Positions 8,885-16,886 of a DNA stretch of 64,000 nucleotides are shown one piece after another. This DNA comes from Maricaulis maris (lineage in GTDB: Bacteria > Pseudomonadota > Alphaproteobacteria > Caulobacterales > Maricaulaceae), in NCBI RefSeq assembly GCF_003634045.1, contig NZ_RBIM01000006.1, positions 62,001-126,000 of the forward strand. Reading direction: 5' to 3'. The stretch's first letter is position 1; every line of letters starts with the position of its first letter. The notes beneath the pieces were generated by a model. That model did no database searches. It had not been told where the DNA came from and saw nothing but the letters and a program-made list of their open reading frames with translations. The position numbers were made by a program, and so were the translations under genes.

Positions 8885-9829
8885 ATGACCGTGATGACCG
8901 AAATCCCGATGCGTGAGCACGCCAATGCGGCGAGCCGACGGGGGGGCGCGCCGGCGATTTCGATTCTCGTCCCGTTTTACCGAGACGACGCCAGCGCACT
9001 GATCACTGCCCTCGCCCCCCTCGCCCGCGACCCGCATGATTTCGAGATTGTCCTGTTCGATGATGGTGAACCGGATCCGGAACTCAATCAGGCCATCTGT
9101 GCGCTTATCGACGGTTTCGAGCTGCCGATGCGGCTGCTGACCAGCGTCCGAAATCGCGGCCGCGCAGCCGGTCGCAACCTGCTGGCCGGGCAGGCACGTG
9201 CGCCCTGGCTGCTCTATCTCGACGCCGACATGACGCCCGGCGACGACGCCTTTCTTGATCGCTATCACACGGCGATTGCCACGGACGTGGCCGATGCCGT
9301 CTTCGGTGGTTATGAAACCGACGAACCGGACAACCCGGCGCACCGCCTACACGCCGCCCTGTCACGCACGAGCGACCAGCATGGTGCTGCGAGCCGCAAC
9401 GCCATCGGCGCGACCGCCTTTTGCTCCTCCAATCTCCTGGTCCGCGCCGAAGTGATGCGCGACTGCCCGTATGACGAGGATTTCACCGGCTGGGGCTGGG
9501 AAGATGTCGACTGGGCGGTCAGCGCCTCGGCCCGCTTCCGTCTTACCCATATCGACAATCCGGCCCGGCATGGTGGCCTGCAGGAAGCGACCGAGCTTCT
9601 GGACAAGTTTCGCGCAGGAGCCATCAACTTCAAACGCCTGATTGCGCGCCATCCCGAGCTGGCAAACCTGCCCGGCGCCCGTGCCGCCCGCCTGCTCAAG
9701 CGTGTTCCTGGCCAGCACTGGCTGCGCGGCCTGTGGGCGCGTCTCAGCCGCAGTGAAGGCCTGCCGCTGCGTATCCGCACCCTGGCGCTGAAACTCTGGC
9801 GCGCCAGCTGGACTTCGGAGGTCATCTGA
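8885..9829 (+). CDS. hfsG: Family 2 glycosyltransferase (HfsG position)
   Basis: The start is ATG 8885, one base after the flippase stop, giving 314 residues. The GT-A fold begins at 'ISILVPFYRDD' (about residue 26), with a nucleotide-sugar/metal site in 'LYLDADMTPGDD' and the acceptor/base motif in 'GWGWEDVDWAV'. There is no membrane helix, so it acts in the cytoplasm on lipid-linked sugars. It sits between the flippase and deacetylase genes like Caulobacter hfsG, and its stop overlaps the next start as TGATG. The family assignment is firm; the orthology rests on gene order. Confidence 0.8.
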   Translation: MTVMTEIPMREHANAASRRGGAPAISILVPFYRDDASALITALAPLARDPHDFEIVLFDDGEPDPELNQAICALIDGFELPMRLLTSVRNRGRAAGRNLLAGQARAPWLLYLDADMTPGDDAFLDRYHTAIATDVADAVFGGYETDEPDNPAHRLHAALSRTSDQHGAASRNAIGATAFCSSNLLVRAEVMRDCPYDEDFTGWGWEDVDWAVSASARFRLTHIDNPARHGGLQEATELLDKFRAGAINFKRLIARHPELANLPGARAARLLKRVPGQHWLRGLWARLSRSEGLPLRIRTLALKLWRASWTSEVI

Positions 9830-10596
9830 TGAACGCCCCCTACACACCGTCATCCGGTCTGATCGCCGGCCTCAACCGCCGCTGGGCGCGGTTTGCCGCG
9901 CGCCAGCCGCTGCGCATGCCGACCGACCGCGCCATCGTCACCATCACGTTCGACGATTTCCCGAAATCCGCCGCCGAGGCGGGCGCCGCCACACTGGCTC
10001 GCCATGGCTGGTGCGGCACTTACTATGCATCGGCGGGTTATGCCGGTGGGGTGACCCATCATGGCGCGATGTTCGATTGCGGCGACCTGCAGCGCCTGAC
10101 AGCCGCCGGACATGAAATCGCCTGCCACACCTACAGCCATCTCGACGCCAGCCAGGTCGGCACCGCCGCCTTCCTCGCCGATATCGAGCGCAATGAGCGG
10201 GCCTTGAGGGCGATGGGTCTGGAGACCGACCTCGACAGTTTTGCCTTCCCCTATGGCGAGGCAACGCCGGCGACCAAACGGGCCTTGTCCGAGCGCTTCA
10301 GCAATCTGCGCGGCGTGCATGCCGACATCAATCGCGGCGGGGCCGACTGCAATCTGCTCAAGTCGGTGCCGATCGACGGCGGGGCCGCCGGCATAGCGCG
10401 CGCTGTCGACGCCGCCGCCAGCCTGTCACGCCATCCCGGCTGGCTGATCTATTACGCCCATGACGTCCAGGCCGACCCCACCCAATGGGGGTGCACGCCG
10501 GACCAGTTTGCGCGTGTCTGCGATGCCGTCGCCGACAGCGGTGCCGAAGTCCTGACCATGCGCGAAGCGGTGCGTCAGATGGAGGCCTCGGCATGA
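9829..10596 (+). CDS. hfsH: Polysaccharide deacetylase, NodB domain (HfsH-like)
   Basis: The 255-residue protein carries the CE4 metal-dependent deacetylase motifs: TFDD (catalytic base and metal Asp at 42-43), HTYSH (metal His100 and His104) and the downstream 'SFAFPYGE'. No signal peptide is evident, as for Caulobacter HfsH, which removes N-acetyl groups from holdfast N-acetylglucosamine and so affects adhesion and surface retention. Starts overlap on both sides (TGATG upstream, ATGA downstream), so it is made together with the two glycosyltransferases. Confidence 0.85.
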   Translation: MNAPYTPSSGLIAGLNRRWARFAARQPLRMPTDRAIVTITFDDFPKSAAEAGAATLARHGWCGTYYASAGYAGGVTHHGAMFDCGDLQRLTAAGHEIACHTYSHLDASQVGTAAFLADIERNERALRAMGLETDLDSFAFPYGEATPATKRALSERFSNLRGVHADINRGGADCNLLKSVPIDGGAAGIARAVDAAASLSRHPGWLIYYAHDVQADPTQWGCTPDQFARVCDAVADSGAEVLTMREAVRQMEASA

Positions 10597-11537
10597 GCGT
10601 CTCTGTCATCCTGCCGACCTTTCGCCGTCCGGACGGGCTGCGTGCCGCCCTCGCCAGCCTGATGGCGCAAAGCCGGCAGCCCGACGAAATCATCATCGTC
10701 GACAATGATCCGGCCGGCTCTGCGGCGCGCGGCGTCGCCAACGCGAGGGCCGTGGCCCGCTGCAAGGTCACCTATGTCCACGAAGAACGCGCCGGTGTCG
10801 CCAATGCCCGCAATGCCGGCTGGGCCGCAGCAACGAGCCGCTATGTCGCCTTTCTCGATGATGACGAGATCGCGTCGGCGGGCTGGCTGGAATCGCTGAT
10901 GGCGACGGCAACAACCCTGCCCGCCGATGTCGTGTTCGGCCCGTTGCGGGGTGAAGCGCTGGATGCACCGAATGGCGTGCGCGCCGGCTTGGCACAGCGC
11001 CTTTATTCGCGCCCCGGCGCGATCACCGACCATCGGCTGGACGCGCCCTTCGGCTGCGGCAATTCCCTGGTCGACCGCAATGCCTTCAAATTGGCCGATG
11101 CCCCGTTTGATCCGCGCATGAATATCAGTGGCGGCGAGGATGACCTCTTCTTTGCCGAGCTCGCCCGTCAAGGCGCCCGCTTTGGCTGGTCGGCCGCTGC
11201 CCACGCAGTAGAAACCGTGGACGCGCGCCGCACCAGCTGGCGCTACCTCCTGGCCCGTAGTTTTGCCTTTGGTCAGGGCGCCACACAGTCAGCCGCCAAT
11301 GCCCGGCCGCGGCGCTGGGCCGGGATCGGCTTCTGGATGATGGTGGGACTTGGGCAGTTGGCCGCCTATGGCGCTGTCGCCGCCGTGACCATGCTGGCCC
11401 GTCACGCCTCGGCGGCGCGCTGGCTCGATCGGGCAGTTCAAGGCGCTGGCAAACTGTTCTGGATCGAGGCGTTCGAACCGCGCTTCTACGGTGAGGCTGC
11501 GCCGCTCAGCCCGGCCGACCCGACCAGCCAGGCCTGA
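10593..11537 (+). CDS. Second family 2 glycosyltransferase of the holdfast-like locus
   Basis: The start is ATG 10593, overlapping the deacetylase stop as ATGA, giving 314 residues. The GT-A domain opens with 'SVSVILPTFRRPDG', then 'IIIVDNDP', the 'AGVANARNAGW' motif and 'VAFLDDDEIA' (DxD). A hydrophobic segment near residues 245-268 (WMMVGLGQLAAYGAVAAVTM) suggests membrane attachment. Caulobacter uses several holdfast GT2 enzymes (HfsG, HfsJ, HfsL); which one this matches cannot be decided by eye. Its stop abuts the stop of the convergent polymerase gene with no spacer. Confidence 0.8.
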   Translation: MSVSVILPTFRRPDGLRAALASLMAQSRQPDEIIIVDNDPAGSAARGVANARAVARCKVTYVHEERAGVANARNAGWAAATSRYVAFLDDDEIASAGWLESLMATATTLPADVVFGPLRGEALDAPNGVRAGLAQRLYSRPGAITDHRLDAPFGCGNSLVDRNAFKLADAPFDPRMNISGGEDDLFFAELARQGARFGWSAAAHAVETVDARRTSWRYLLARSFAFGQGATQSAANARPRRWAGIGFWMMVGLGQLAAYGAVAAVTMLARHASAARWLDRAVQGAGKLFWIEAFEPRFYGEAAPLSPADPTSQA

Positions 11538-12815
11538 TCAGACCGCGCGCCGGTCGGCCAGCTTGGCCGCTGTGGCCACCAGCAACACCCAGCTGATCGA
11601 GTTTTGCTGCAACAGGTTGGATTCGGAGATGCTGACCAAGCCAAGCATCGCCAGGAAAGTCAGCGTCCAATAGGTCTCCGGACCACGAAACAAGCGGCCG
11701 GCCGCCCGCACCAGCGCATGTCCAAAGACCAGCAACATCATCACCATGCCCGGCATCCCGATCGCCAGCGCGGTCTCGATCCAGCCATTGTGCGCTGTCG
11801 GCACCGGCCAGTCCGTGCCTTGCCGGACCCAGAAGACCGGACCGGTCTCGTTGGCCCAGAAGGCCATATAGCCATAGCCGGTCCAGGGCACCTCCATGGC
11901 CTGGCGCGACAGGATGGCCCAGATGTCGGTCCGCCCGGTCAGTGTGGCGTCGCGGCCGAGGAGTTCGAGAAATTCAACGGGTGCCACCAACAGGATGAGC
12001 ACGCCGCCCGCCACGCCGGTCAGGCCGAGAAACAGCATCAGTGAGGCAAAGCCGAAACCGCGCCGGCACAGGGCAATGCCGACCGCCCCGCCAAGACCCA
12101 ATAACAGAGCCAACAGAGCCGTCTTGGACGTCGACAACAAGACCAGGGCACAACACAGGACCGCGCCCGCCATCCAGATCCAGCGCCGCTTTGGGTCGAC
12201 GTGAAGCGCCGCAAAACAGGCCACCGCGCCCCAAGCCATCATGGCGCCGAGCGTATTCTTCTCCCACCACACACCTTTCCAGGCGCCGGCATGGACCGCA
12301 TGGTCAACCCCGAGCGACGGCATGGCCAGCGCCATCAATGTCGACATCACCGCGAGGCCGACAAATGTTGTCGCGACAAGCAGGATCAAACCGCGCCACG
12401 ACCAGCGTGCGGCCATCCAGAAGCCGAAAAATGTCGTCATGATCAGGGCGAAGGCACGGCGCAGTGTGGTGTCCGGCGCCACCGACCAGATCACCGAGAC
12501 GGCCGTCAACAGGACCAGCGCCAGCATCAACCAGTTACCGGTCAGCGTACGGGCCATGGCGCCGGGACGGGTGACGGCGAGCACCATGGTGATGGCGTAG
12601 ACCGGCAACCAGATCAGGCGCAGCACGACAGAACTGTCGGGGTCGGCCGGATCGGCAAAGAGCGGGCCGATAAGCCCCTGTGAAAACAGGAAGAGACAGA
12701 GCAGGGTCAGCCCACCCTCGACAAGGCTGGTAAATTTCAGCGCCGGCGCCTGGCGCCAAGCGGCGAGAAAGGCCGGATCATGCGCGGCGGCGAGGCTCAT
12801 GCCGCGCACACTCAT
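11538..12815 (-). CDS. hfsC: O-antigen ligase/polymerase family membrane protein (HfsC-like)
   Basis: A 425-residue protein with about 10-12 transmembrane helices and a Wzy/WaaL-type periplasmic loop around 'TLTGRTDIWAILSRQAMEVPW' (TLTGRTDIWAIL; SRQAMEVPW) and 'TAHNGWIETALAIG'. These are the typical R/H signatures of the Wzy_C domain. It would polymerise repeat units in the periplasm. It is the third gene of the minus-strand group hfsA-hfsB-hfsC, and its ATG overlaps the hfsB stop (ATGA). Caulobacter has partly redundant polymerases HfsC and HfsI; the name is chosen by position. Confidence 0.8.
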   Translation of the reverse strand: MSVRGMSLAAAHDPAFLAAWRQAPALKFTSLVEGGLTLLCLFLFSQGLIGPLFADPADPDSSVVLRLIWLPVYAITMVLAVTRPGAMARTLTGNWLMLALVLLTAVSVIWSVAPDTTLRRAFALIMTTFFGFWMAARWSWRGLILLVATTFVGLAVMSTLMALAMPSLGVDHAVHAGAWKGVWWEKNTLGAMMAWGAVACFAALHVDPKRRWIWMAGAVLCCALVLLSTSKTALLALLLGLGGAVGIALCRRGFGFASLMLFLGLTGVAGGVLILLVAPVEFLELLGRDATLTGRTDIWAILSRQAMEVPWTGYGYMAFWANETGPVFWVRQGTDWPVPTAHNGWIETALAIGMPGMVMMLLVFGHALVRAAGRLFRGPETYWTLTFLAMLGLVSISESNLLQQNSISWVLLVATAAKLADRRAV

Positions 12816-13447
12816 GCCGCGCTCCGGGCATTGCTCCGCGTGCGATTGAGAATAAGACCGGCGACCACACCGCCGCGTGCCTCGATGGCAGAACGGCGGG
12901 CCTGGATGCCATCGACCCGGCTCAAACGGGCATCAGCGACCAGAATGACACCATCGACATCGGCCACCAGCGACAAGGGCGCCCGCGAATTGCCGGGCGC
13001 ATCAATAATGGCGAGATCGACCGCCCCGCGCACCGCCGACCAATAGTCCGGCGCCGCACGCAGACCCGCTTGACGCACGGCCCCGGGCCGGGCCTGAAGT
13101 TCGGTCACGAAGAGGTTCGACACCGCCGATTGCCGCGCAATGATGCGGGCCTTCTCGCCATCCTGCGTGGTCAGCGACCAGAAGGGGTTGCGCCCGAAAC
13201 CGGCATCATAGGCCTGGCCCTGCACGCGGGCCGCTTCGGCCTGGGCATTGGCGTTGAAATCGAGGTCATAGAGCCAGACGCCACGGGTCGACCGTCGCGC
13301 CGCCAACCGGGCCAGCTCGCGGGCCACCGTCGATGCCCCGGCGCCGCGGCTCGCGCCCATCACCATCAATACCCGGCCCTGACCGCCCGGACGGGCAATC
13401 GGTTCGAGTTCATCGATCAGCTGGGAAAGGTCGGCGGTGAGGTTCAT
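12812..13447 (-). CDS. hfsB: P-loop Wzc-C-like protein without tyrosine tail (HfsB-like)
   Basis: The 211-residue cytoplasmic protein resembles the C-terminal ATPase half of Wzc/CpsD chain-length regulators. A Walker A-like GASRGAGAST lies at residues 31-40, with 'VWLYDLDFN' (A' motif) and 'LAIIDAP' (Walker B). The C terminus (RTRSNARSAA) has no tyrosine cluster, so autokinase activity of the BY-kinase kind is unlikely. Note that the canonical GK(S/T) lysine is replaced, as the loop reads GAGAST. It is expected to pair with HfsA in the export complex. The order hfsA-hfsB-hfsC is retained. Confidence 0.8.
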   Translation of the reverse strand: MNLTADLSQLIDELEPIARPGGQGRVLMVMGASRGAGASTVARELARLAARRSTRGVWLYDLDFNANAQAEAARVQGQAYDAGFGRNPFWSLTTQDGEKARIIARQSAVSNLFVTELQARPGAVRQAGLRAAPDYWSAVRGAVDLAIIDAPGNSRAPLSLVADVDGVILVADARLSRVDGIQARRSAIEARGGVVAGLILNRTRSNARSAA

Positions 13448-13512
13448 GGCACGGGCAAGCTCAGGGCGAATCGCTAGGCCACAGGATGCGGGAAACGAGG
13501 TTAACGCTGCGC

Positions 13513-15051
13513 TTACAAAGTCCGGTCAGCGACATGCGCCAGTATGGGCAGCCCATCAAACGGATCATTGGCCGCCACCGGATGCGCAGCGGTGACGGGT
13601 GCCTGCTCCTGTGCCGGCGCAGCGGCTGGCGTGACCGGACGTGAACGCGGCAGCGCCGCAGCCCGGACATAGGTCAGCCAATAGCCGCGCAACAGGCCAA
13701 GGAAGAGCGCGAGCCCTGCGGCCAGCACGAAGGCGCCGATCAGGCCGAGTTTCTTCATCGAGCTCCCCTCCATTGGCGGCGAGGCGCGGTCAATCAGACG
13801 GACAGCGTCGGCCGCACCAAGGCTGGGCGCACGTCGCGCCGATGCGGTCGCTTCCAAAGCCGCCACCGCTCCGGCAGCTTCTTCAGCAGCGGTGATGTTC
13901 TGGGCAAGGCGGGTATAGTCCGGTTCAAGCTGGCGCAGCCGGTTGACCAGATTGCGATTATCCCGTGCCTGAGCTTCCAGGGCCGTCACCAGTGAGGCCT
14001 GCGCTTGGGCATTGGCCTCACGGGTCGCCAGTTCTGACTCAAGTGTCTGCCGGACCGGATTGGCGCCGGTCCGGCGCTGGCCCTCGCCTTCGGTTGCGCC
14101 TGACTGGATAAAGCTCTCGATCGCCGCGATCTCGCGGTCGACGGCCTGCACCGCCGGCGCCGTCGGCTGATAGCGCGCCAGCAGGCTGGCCCGTTCGGCC
14201 CGGCGATCCAGCAGGACGCCCGAGACGCCGTTCTCGACATAGAGTTCGATGCTTTCGGGGATCTGGAACAAGCGTTCTCGCAAGGCCGACGCACCGGCCA
14301 GGGCGGAGTCGCGCTCGGCCCGCGCCTGACTGATCCGCTCAGACAGATTGCCGACCAGGTTTTCGGCGGTCAGACGCTCGGCCTCGAAATTCGCCAAATC
14401 ATGACGACGCAGGAAAGCATCGAGTTCGCCGCGCGCTTGCGACACAGCCGCATCGGCCTGTTCACGCCGCACTTCCAGGCCACTGACGCCGGTCTCGAAC
14501 AGGACCTGTTCACGATAGGCAAGATAGGCATCAACAATGGTGTTGAGGATCAGCGCAGAGCGCTCGGCCGAAGGCGATTTGAATGCGGCATTGATGGCCG
14601 AGGAATTGGGCTCACGCGACAACTCAAAACCGCCGCGCAACTCGCGCAGCGCCACCCCATCAGCATTGAGACCGGCTTGCTCGCCCAGCACGACATCGGC
14701 GCCCAGCGTGTCCAGGGCCAGACGGCGTACGGCCTCGGAACTCAGCAATTCGCTTTCCGACTGCATGACCTGGTCGAGCATGAAGGCATCACCGACCCCG
14801 GCCGCCGTCGGCGTCGGATTCGAATCGAGCAGGACAAGCAGACGGGTCTCGGCGGTATAGGTCGGCTTCAGCAACATCAGCGACGCCGCCGCGCCAACCG
14901 CGAAAACAAGCGCGAAAATCAAGGCGATAAAGCCTTTTTGTGACCAAGCCAGAGCGATCACATCGAACAGGTCCAGCTCCCCCCTCGGGGCGTGAACCGA
15001 TCCGCTGGCCGCCGGGTGAGCGGGGCCCATATCCTGATATGCGCGCGTCAT
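13513..15051 (-). CDS. hfsA: Wzz/Wzc-N-type polysaccharide co-polymerase (HfsA-like)
   Basis: The 512-residue inner-membrane protein has a Wzz domain: TM1 at about 36-60 ('GFIALIFALVFAVGAAASLML'; GFIALIFALV, FAVGAAASLML), a long periplasmic coiled-coil region (about 190-420) and TM2 at about 437-460 ('LGLIGAFVLAAGLALFLGLL'). A proline/alanine-rich cytoplasmic tail follows. No ATPase domain is fused; that function would come from HfsB. It would control chain length and bridge to the outer-membrane channel. It is divergent from hfsD across an 88-base spacer, so the export genes share one control region. Confidence 0.85.
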   Translation of the reverse strand: MTRAYQDMGPAHPAASGSVHAPRGELDLFDVIALAWSQKGFIALIFALVFAVGAAASLMLLKPTYTAETRLLVLLDSNPTPTAAGVGDAFMLDQVMQSESELLSSEAVRRLALDTLGADVVLGEQAGLNADGVALRELRGGFELSREPNSSAINAAFKSPSAERSALILNTIVDAYLAYREQVLFETGVSGLEVRREQADAAVSQARGELDAFLRRHDLANFEAERLTAENLVGNLSERISQARAERDSALAGASALRERLFQIPESIELYVENGVSGVLLDRRAERASLLARYQPTAPAVQAVDREIAAIESFIQSGATEGEGQRRTGANPVRQTLESELATREANAQAQASLVTALEAQARDNRNLVNRLRQLEPDYTRLAQNITAAEEAAGAVAALEATASARRAPSLGAADAVRLIDRASPPMEGSSMKKLGLIGAFVLAAGLALFLGLLRGYWLTYVRAAALPRSRPVTPAAAPAQEQAPVTAAHPVAANDPFDGLPILAHVADRTL

Positions 15052-15139
15052 CGCCCAATAAGACCCCGCACGCGCTTAAAAATTTGTTATCCATGCCGCG
15101 TTGAGAATGGCCGCCAACAGCCGACCGGAAAGATATTTC

Positions 15140-15880
15140 ATGAGCGCGATCCGACATGGCCTCTGCGCCGCCGCCCTCCTCCTGGCCCCGCTGGCCCTGA
15201 GCGCCTGCGCCGCAACACCGTCCGGCCCGCCCGCCACGGCCAATTGGGGCGAACCGCGCTTTGCCGCCTGGCAGGATACCGATCCCGCCTATCGCTTCTT
15301 TCCCGGCGACACGATCGACGTCACCGTCCACTCGGCGCCCGAATTGTCACGCAGCGCCCTGATCGGCCCCGACGGTCGCGTCTCGCTGCCGCTTCTGGGC
15401 AATGTCATGGTCGCCGCCAAGACCGATTACGAGATCGCCAACACGCTGGCCGACGCCTATGCCCGCGACATCCTGGTCTCGCCCATCATCGAGGTCCGCC
15501 GCGCCGCGCTGGGTCCGCAGAACATCATTGTCGGCGGCGAAGTCAACGCGCCCGGCCTGGTCGAATTGACCGGTCCGGTCGGCGCATTGGAGGCGGTCAT
15601 GATGGCCGGCGGCTTCCAGAACACGGCCGCCCGCGGCGATGTCGTCGTCCTGCGTCGCCAGCCCGGCGGCGGGTTGATGATGCGCACCGTCAATCTTCAC
15701 GACGCGCTGCGTGGCCGCTCCGGCGCCGACGCCATCCAGATCCGCCGCCACGACATCATCTTCGTGCCGCGCTCGACCGTGGCAGAGGTCGGCGTCTTCT
15801 TCGAGCAATACGTCTCCGGCATCCTGCCGCTGGACCAAGCCTTTTCCTACGCCATCGCCGACGCGATCACCAATGACTGA
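15140..15880 (+). CDS. hfsD: Outer-membrane polysaccharide export lipoprotein, Wza family (HfsD-like)
   Basis: The start is ATG 15140 (upstream GGAAAGA), giving 246 residues. A lipoprotein signal ends in the lipobox LSAC. The Poly_export domain follows ('YRFFPGDTIDVTVHSAPEL', 'IGPDGRVSLPLLGNV') with SLBB-like repeats ('IIVGGEVNAPGLVEL'). It is expected to form the outer-membrane secretion channel for the holdfast-like polymer. It is the only export gene on the plus strand, divergent from hfsA. A terminator-like hairpin follows. Confidence 0.85.
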   Translation: MSAIRHGLCAAALLLAPLALSACAATPSGPPATANWGEPRFAAWQDTDPAYRFFPGDTIDVTVHSAPELSRSALIGPDGRVSLPLLGNVMVAAKTDYEIANTLADAYARDILVSPIIEVRRAALGPQNIIVGGEVNAPGLVELTGPVGALEAVMMAGGFQNTAARGDVVVLRRQPGGGLMMRTVNLHDALRGRSGADAIQIRRHDIIFVPRSTVAEVGVFFEQYVSGILPLDQAFSYAIADAITND

Positions 15881-15912
15881 GCCGTCATTTTCCTGACCCA
15901 AACACCAAGACC

Positions 15913-15939
15913 GCCACGGCGAGCTCGCCTGGCGTTTTG
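15913..15939 (+). terminator. Probable terminator of hfsD
   Basis: The stem GCCA-(C)-GGCG / CGCC-TGGC with loop AGCT is followed by GTTTTG, starting 33 bases after the hfsD stop. It has one bulge and a short T run, so it is a moderate-strength candidate. Confidence 0.55.
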
Positions 15940-15949
15940 GGCAGAGGGA

Positions 15950-16018
15950 GTGCGGGATACCGGCCGGAGCCGGTAAGGAGCTGATTTAATTGCGGTAGCT
16001 TCGACAAGCATCCCGCAC
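15950..16018. repeat. 69-bp inverted-repeat element
   Basis: GTGCGGGAT (15950-15958) is repeated inverted as ATCCCGCAC (16010-16018), with an inner dyad ACCGGC-CGGA-GCCGGT. It lies in the 568-base gene-free stretch 15881-16448, which otherwise holds the hfsD terminator and a second repeat at 16277. I see no convincing gene in that stretch. Confidence 0.5.
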
Positions 16019-16276
16019 GCGGAGATTTCCCGGGTTGCCTTGCGGCCCCGTATCGAAACCGGCGGGGATCAAAACGGTCATCGTTATGCCGCCTGCCCTG
16101 CCGATGGCCGCACCGGGTCTGATGGTGGTCGGCCCCACCAAACCGGATGTGCTCCGCCATCCCCACACCCCCGGATAACCGGTCCGAGCCTCGAGTGGCG
16201 CGGGAACGGGAGGATTATGCGATGGGGCGGACGGGGGGCGGATAAGTTTTCCCGAATTTTTACTGCGAGACGCTTT

Positions 16277-16309
16277 CCCTCTCCCTTGGGAGAGGGCCAG
16301 GGTGAGGGG
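16277..16309. repeat. Intergenic repeat with CCCTCTCCC palindrome
   Basis: CCCTCTCCC-TT-GGGAGAGGG followed by CCAGGGTGAGGGG. This wording is a familiar dispersed intergenic repeat in high-G+C proteobacteria. Only one copy is seen here, so the repeat assignment rests on general knowledge. Confidence 0.55.
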
Positions 16310-16448
16310 TAAACCCCGGGGAGAGCAGCGCGGAGACAGCACCAAAAACACACAAACGCCCACCATCCTCACGGATCAGCGGGCGTGTTAGTACTGAAGC
16401 CGGCAGATGCCCCCATCCGCCGGCTATCATCATGTCAGTCGGTTTCGC

Positions 16449-16721
16449 CTAGTGGCGCGTCGACAGCCATTCACGGGCGGCGCGCTGGGCGCTGGCCACT
16501 TCGAAGGTCGACATCTGATCGGAGATTTCGGCGCGATAGTATTTCGCCGGTTCCGAGCCCATCAGGGCTGCCAGGTTGAACCATTTGTGCGCTTCGACAT
16601 AGTCGATCTCGCCACCCTGGCCGGTTGAATACAAGATACCAAGCTTGCACAGATCCTCACCCGTCGGGTCAGCAAATGCCGCTTGATGCGCTTGGGCCGT
16701 TTCTACGTCCGTGAACGCCAT
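16449..16721 (-). CDS. Small Sel1-repeat-like protein
   Basis: The 90-residue protein shows one to two Sel1/TPR-like helical repeats: 'DLCKLGILYSTGQGGEIDYVEAHKW' (DLCKLGILYSTGQGG; IDYVEAHKW), then 'FNLAALMGSEPAKYYR'. It has no signal peptide. Such small solitary Sel1 proteins occur in Caulobacterales-type genomes; repeats of this type bind partner proteins, and the partner is unknown here. It is monocistronic, preceded by an A+T-rich spacer (16722-16856) and followed by the repeat region. Confidence 0.75.
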   Translation of the reverse strand: MAFTDVETAQAHQAAFADPTGEDLCKLGILYSTGQGGEIDYVEAHKWFNLAALMGSEPAKYYRAEISDQMSTFEVASAQRAAREWLSTRH

Positions 16722-16856
16722 GGGTCTTTCCCCTTACTCTACACTGGCGGGCCCTGTCGTTTTGACCTGTAACCCGCAACCACCATCCAGTCCGAATGCC
16801 TTCGAACACGGAGGATAGTGAGCAAAGAGGCTTGCATTAAGGTTAAGGCGAATCAG

Positions 16857-16886
16857 AAAAAATACGCCTTAAGTCTTTAAAGGCGT
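16857..16886 (-). terminator. Terminator of the two-TM protein gene
   Basis: On the minus strand, the stem ACGCCTT/AAGGCGT (16880-16886 and 16864-16870) is followed by A and six T residues (16857-16862). It abuts the stop codon of the gene at 16886-18469. Confidence 0.8.

Noticed and set aside
12201-12683. 160-codon plus-strand frame opposite hfsC
   Set aside because: A low-complexity Gln/His/Arg-rich shadow of a polytopic membrane-protein gene.
16401-16428. GCCGGC-based hairpin after the Sel1 gene as a terminator
   Set aside because: The stem is interrupted and no T run follows on the minus strand.
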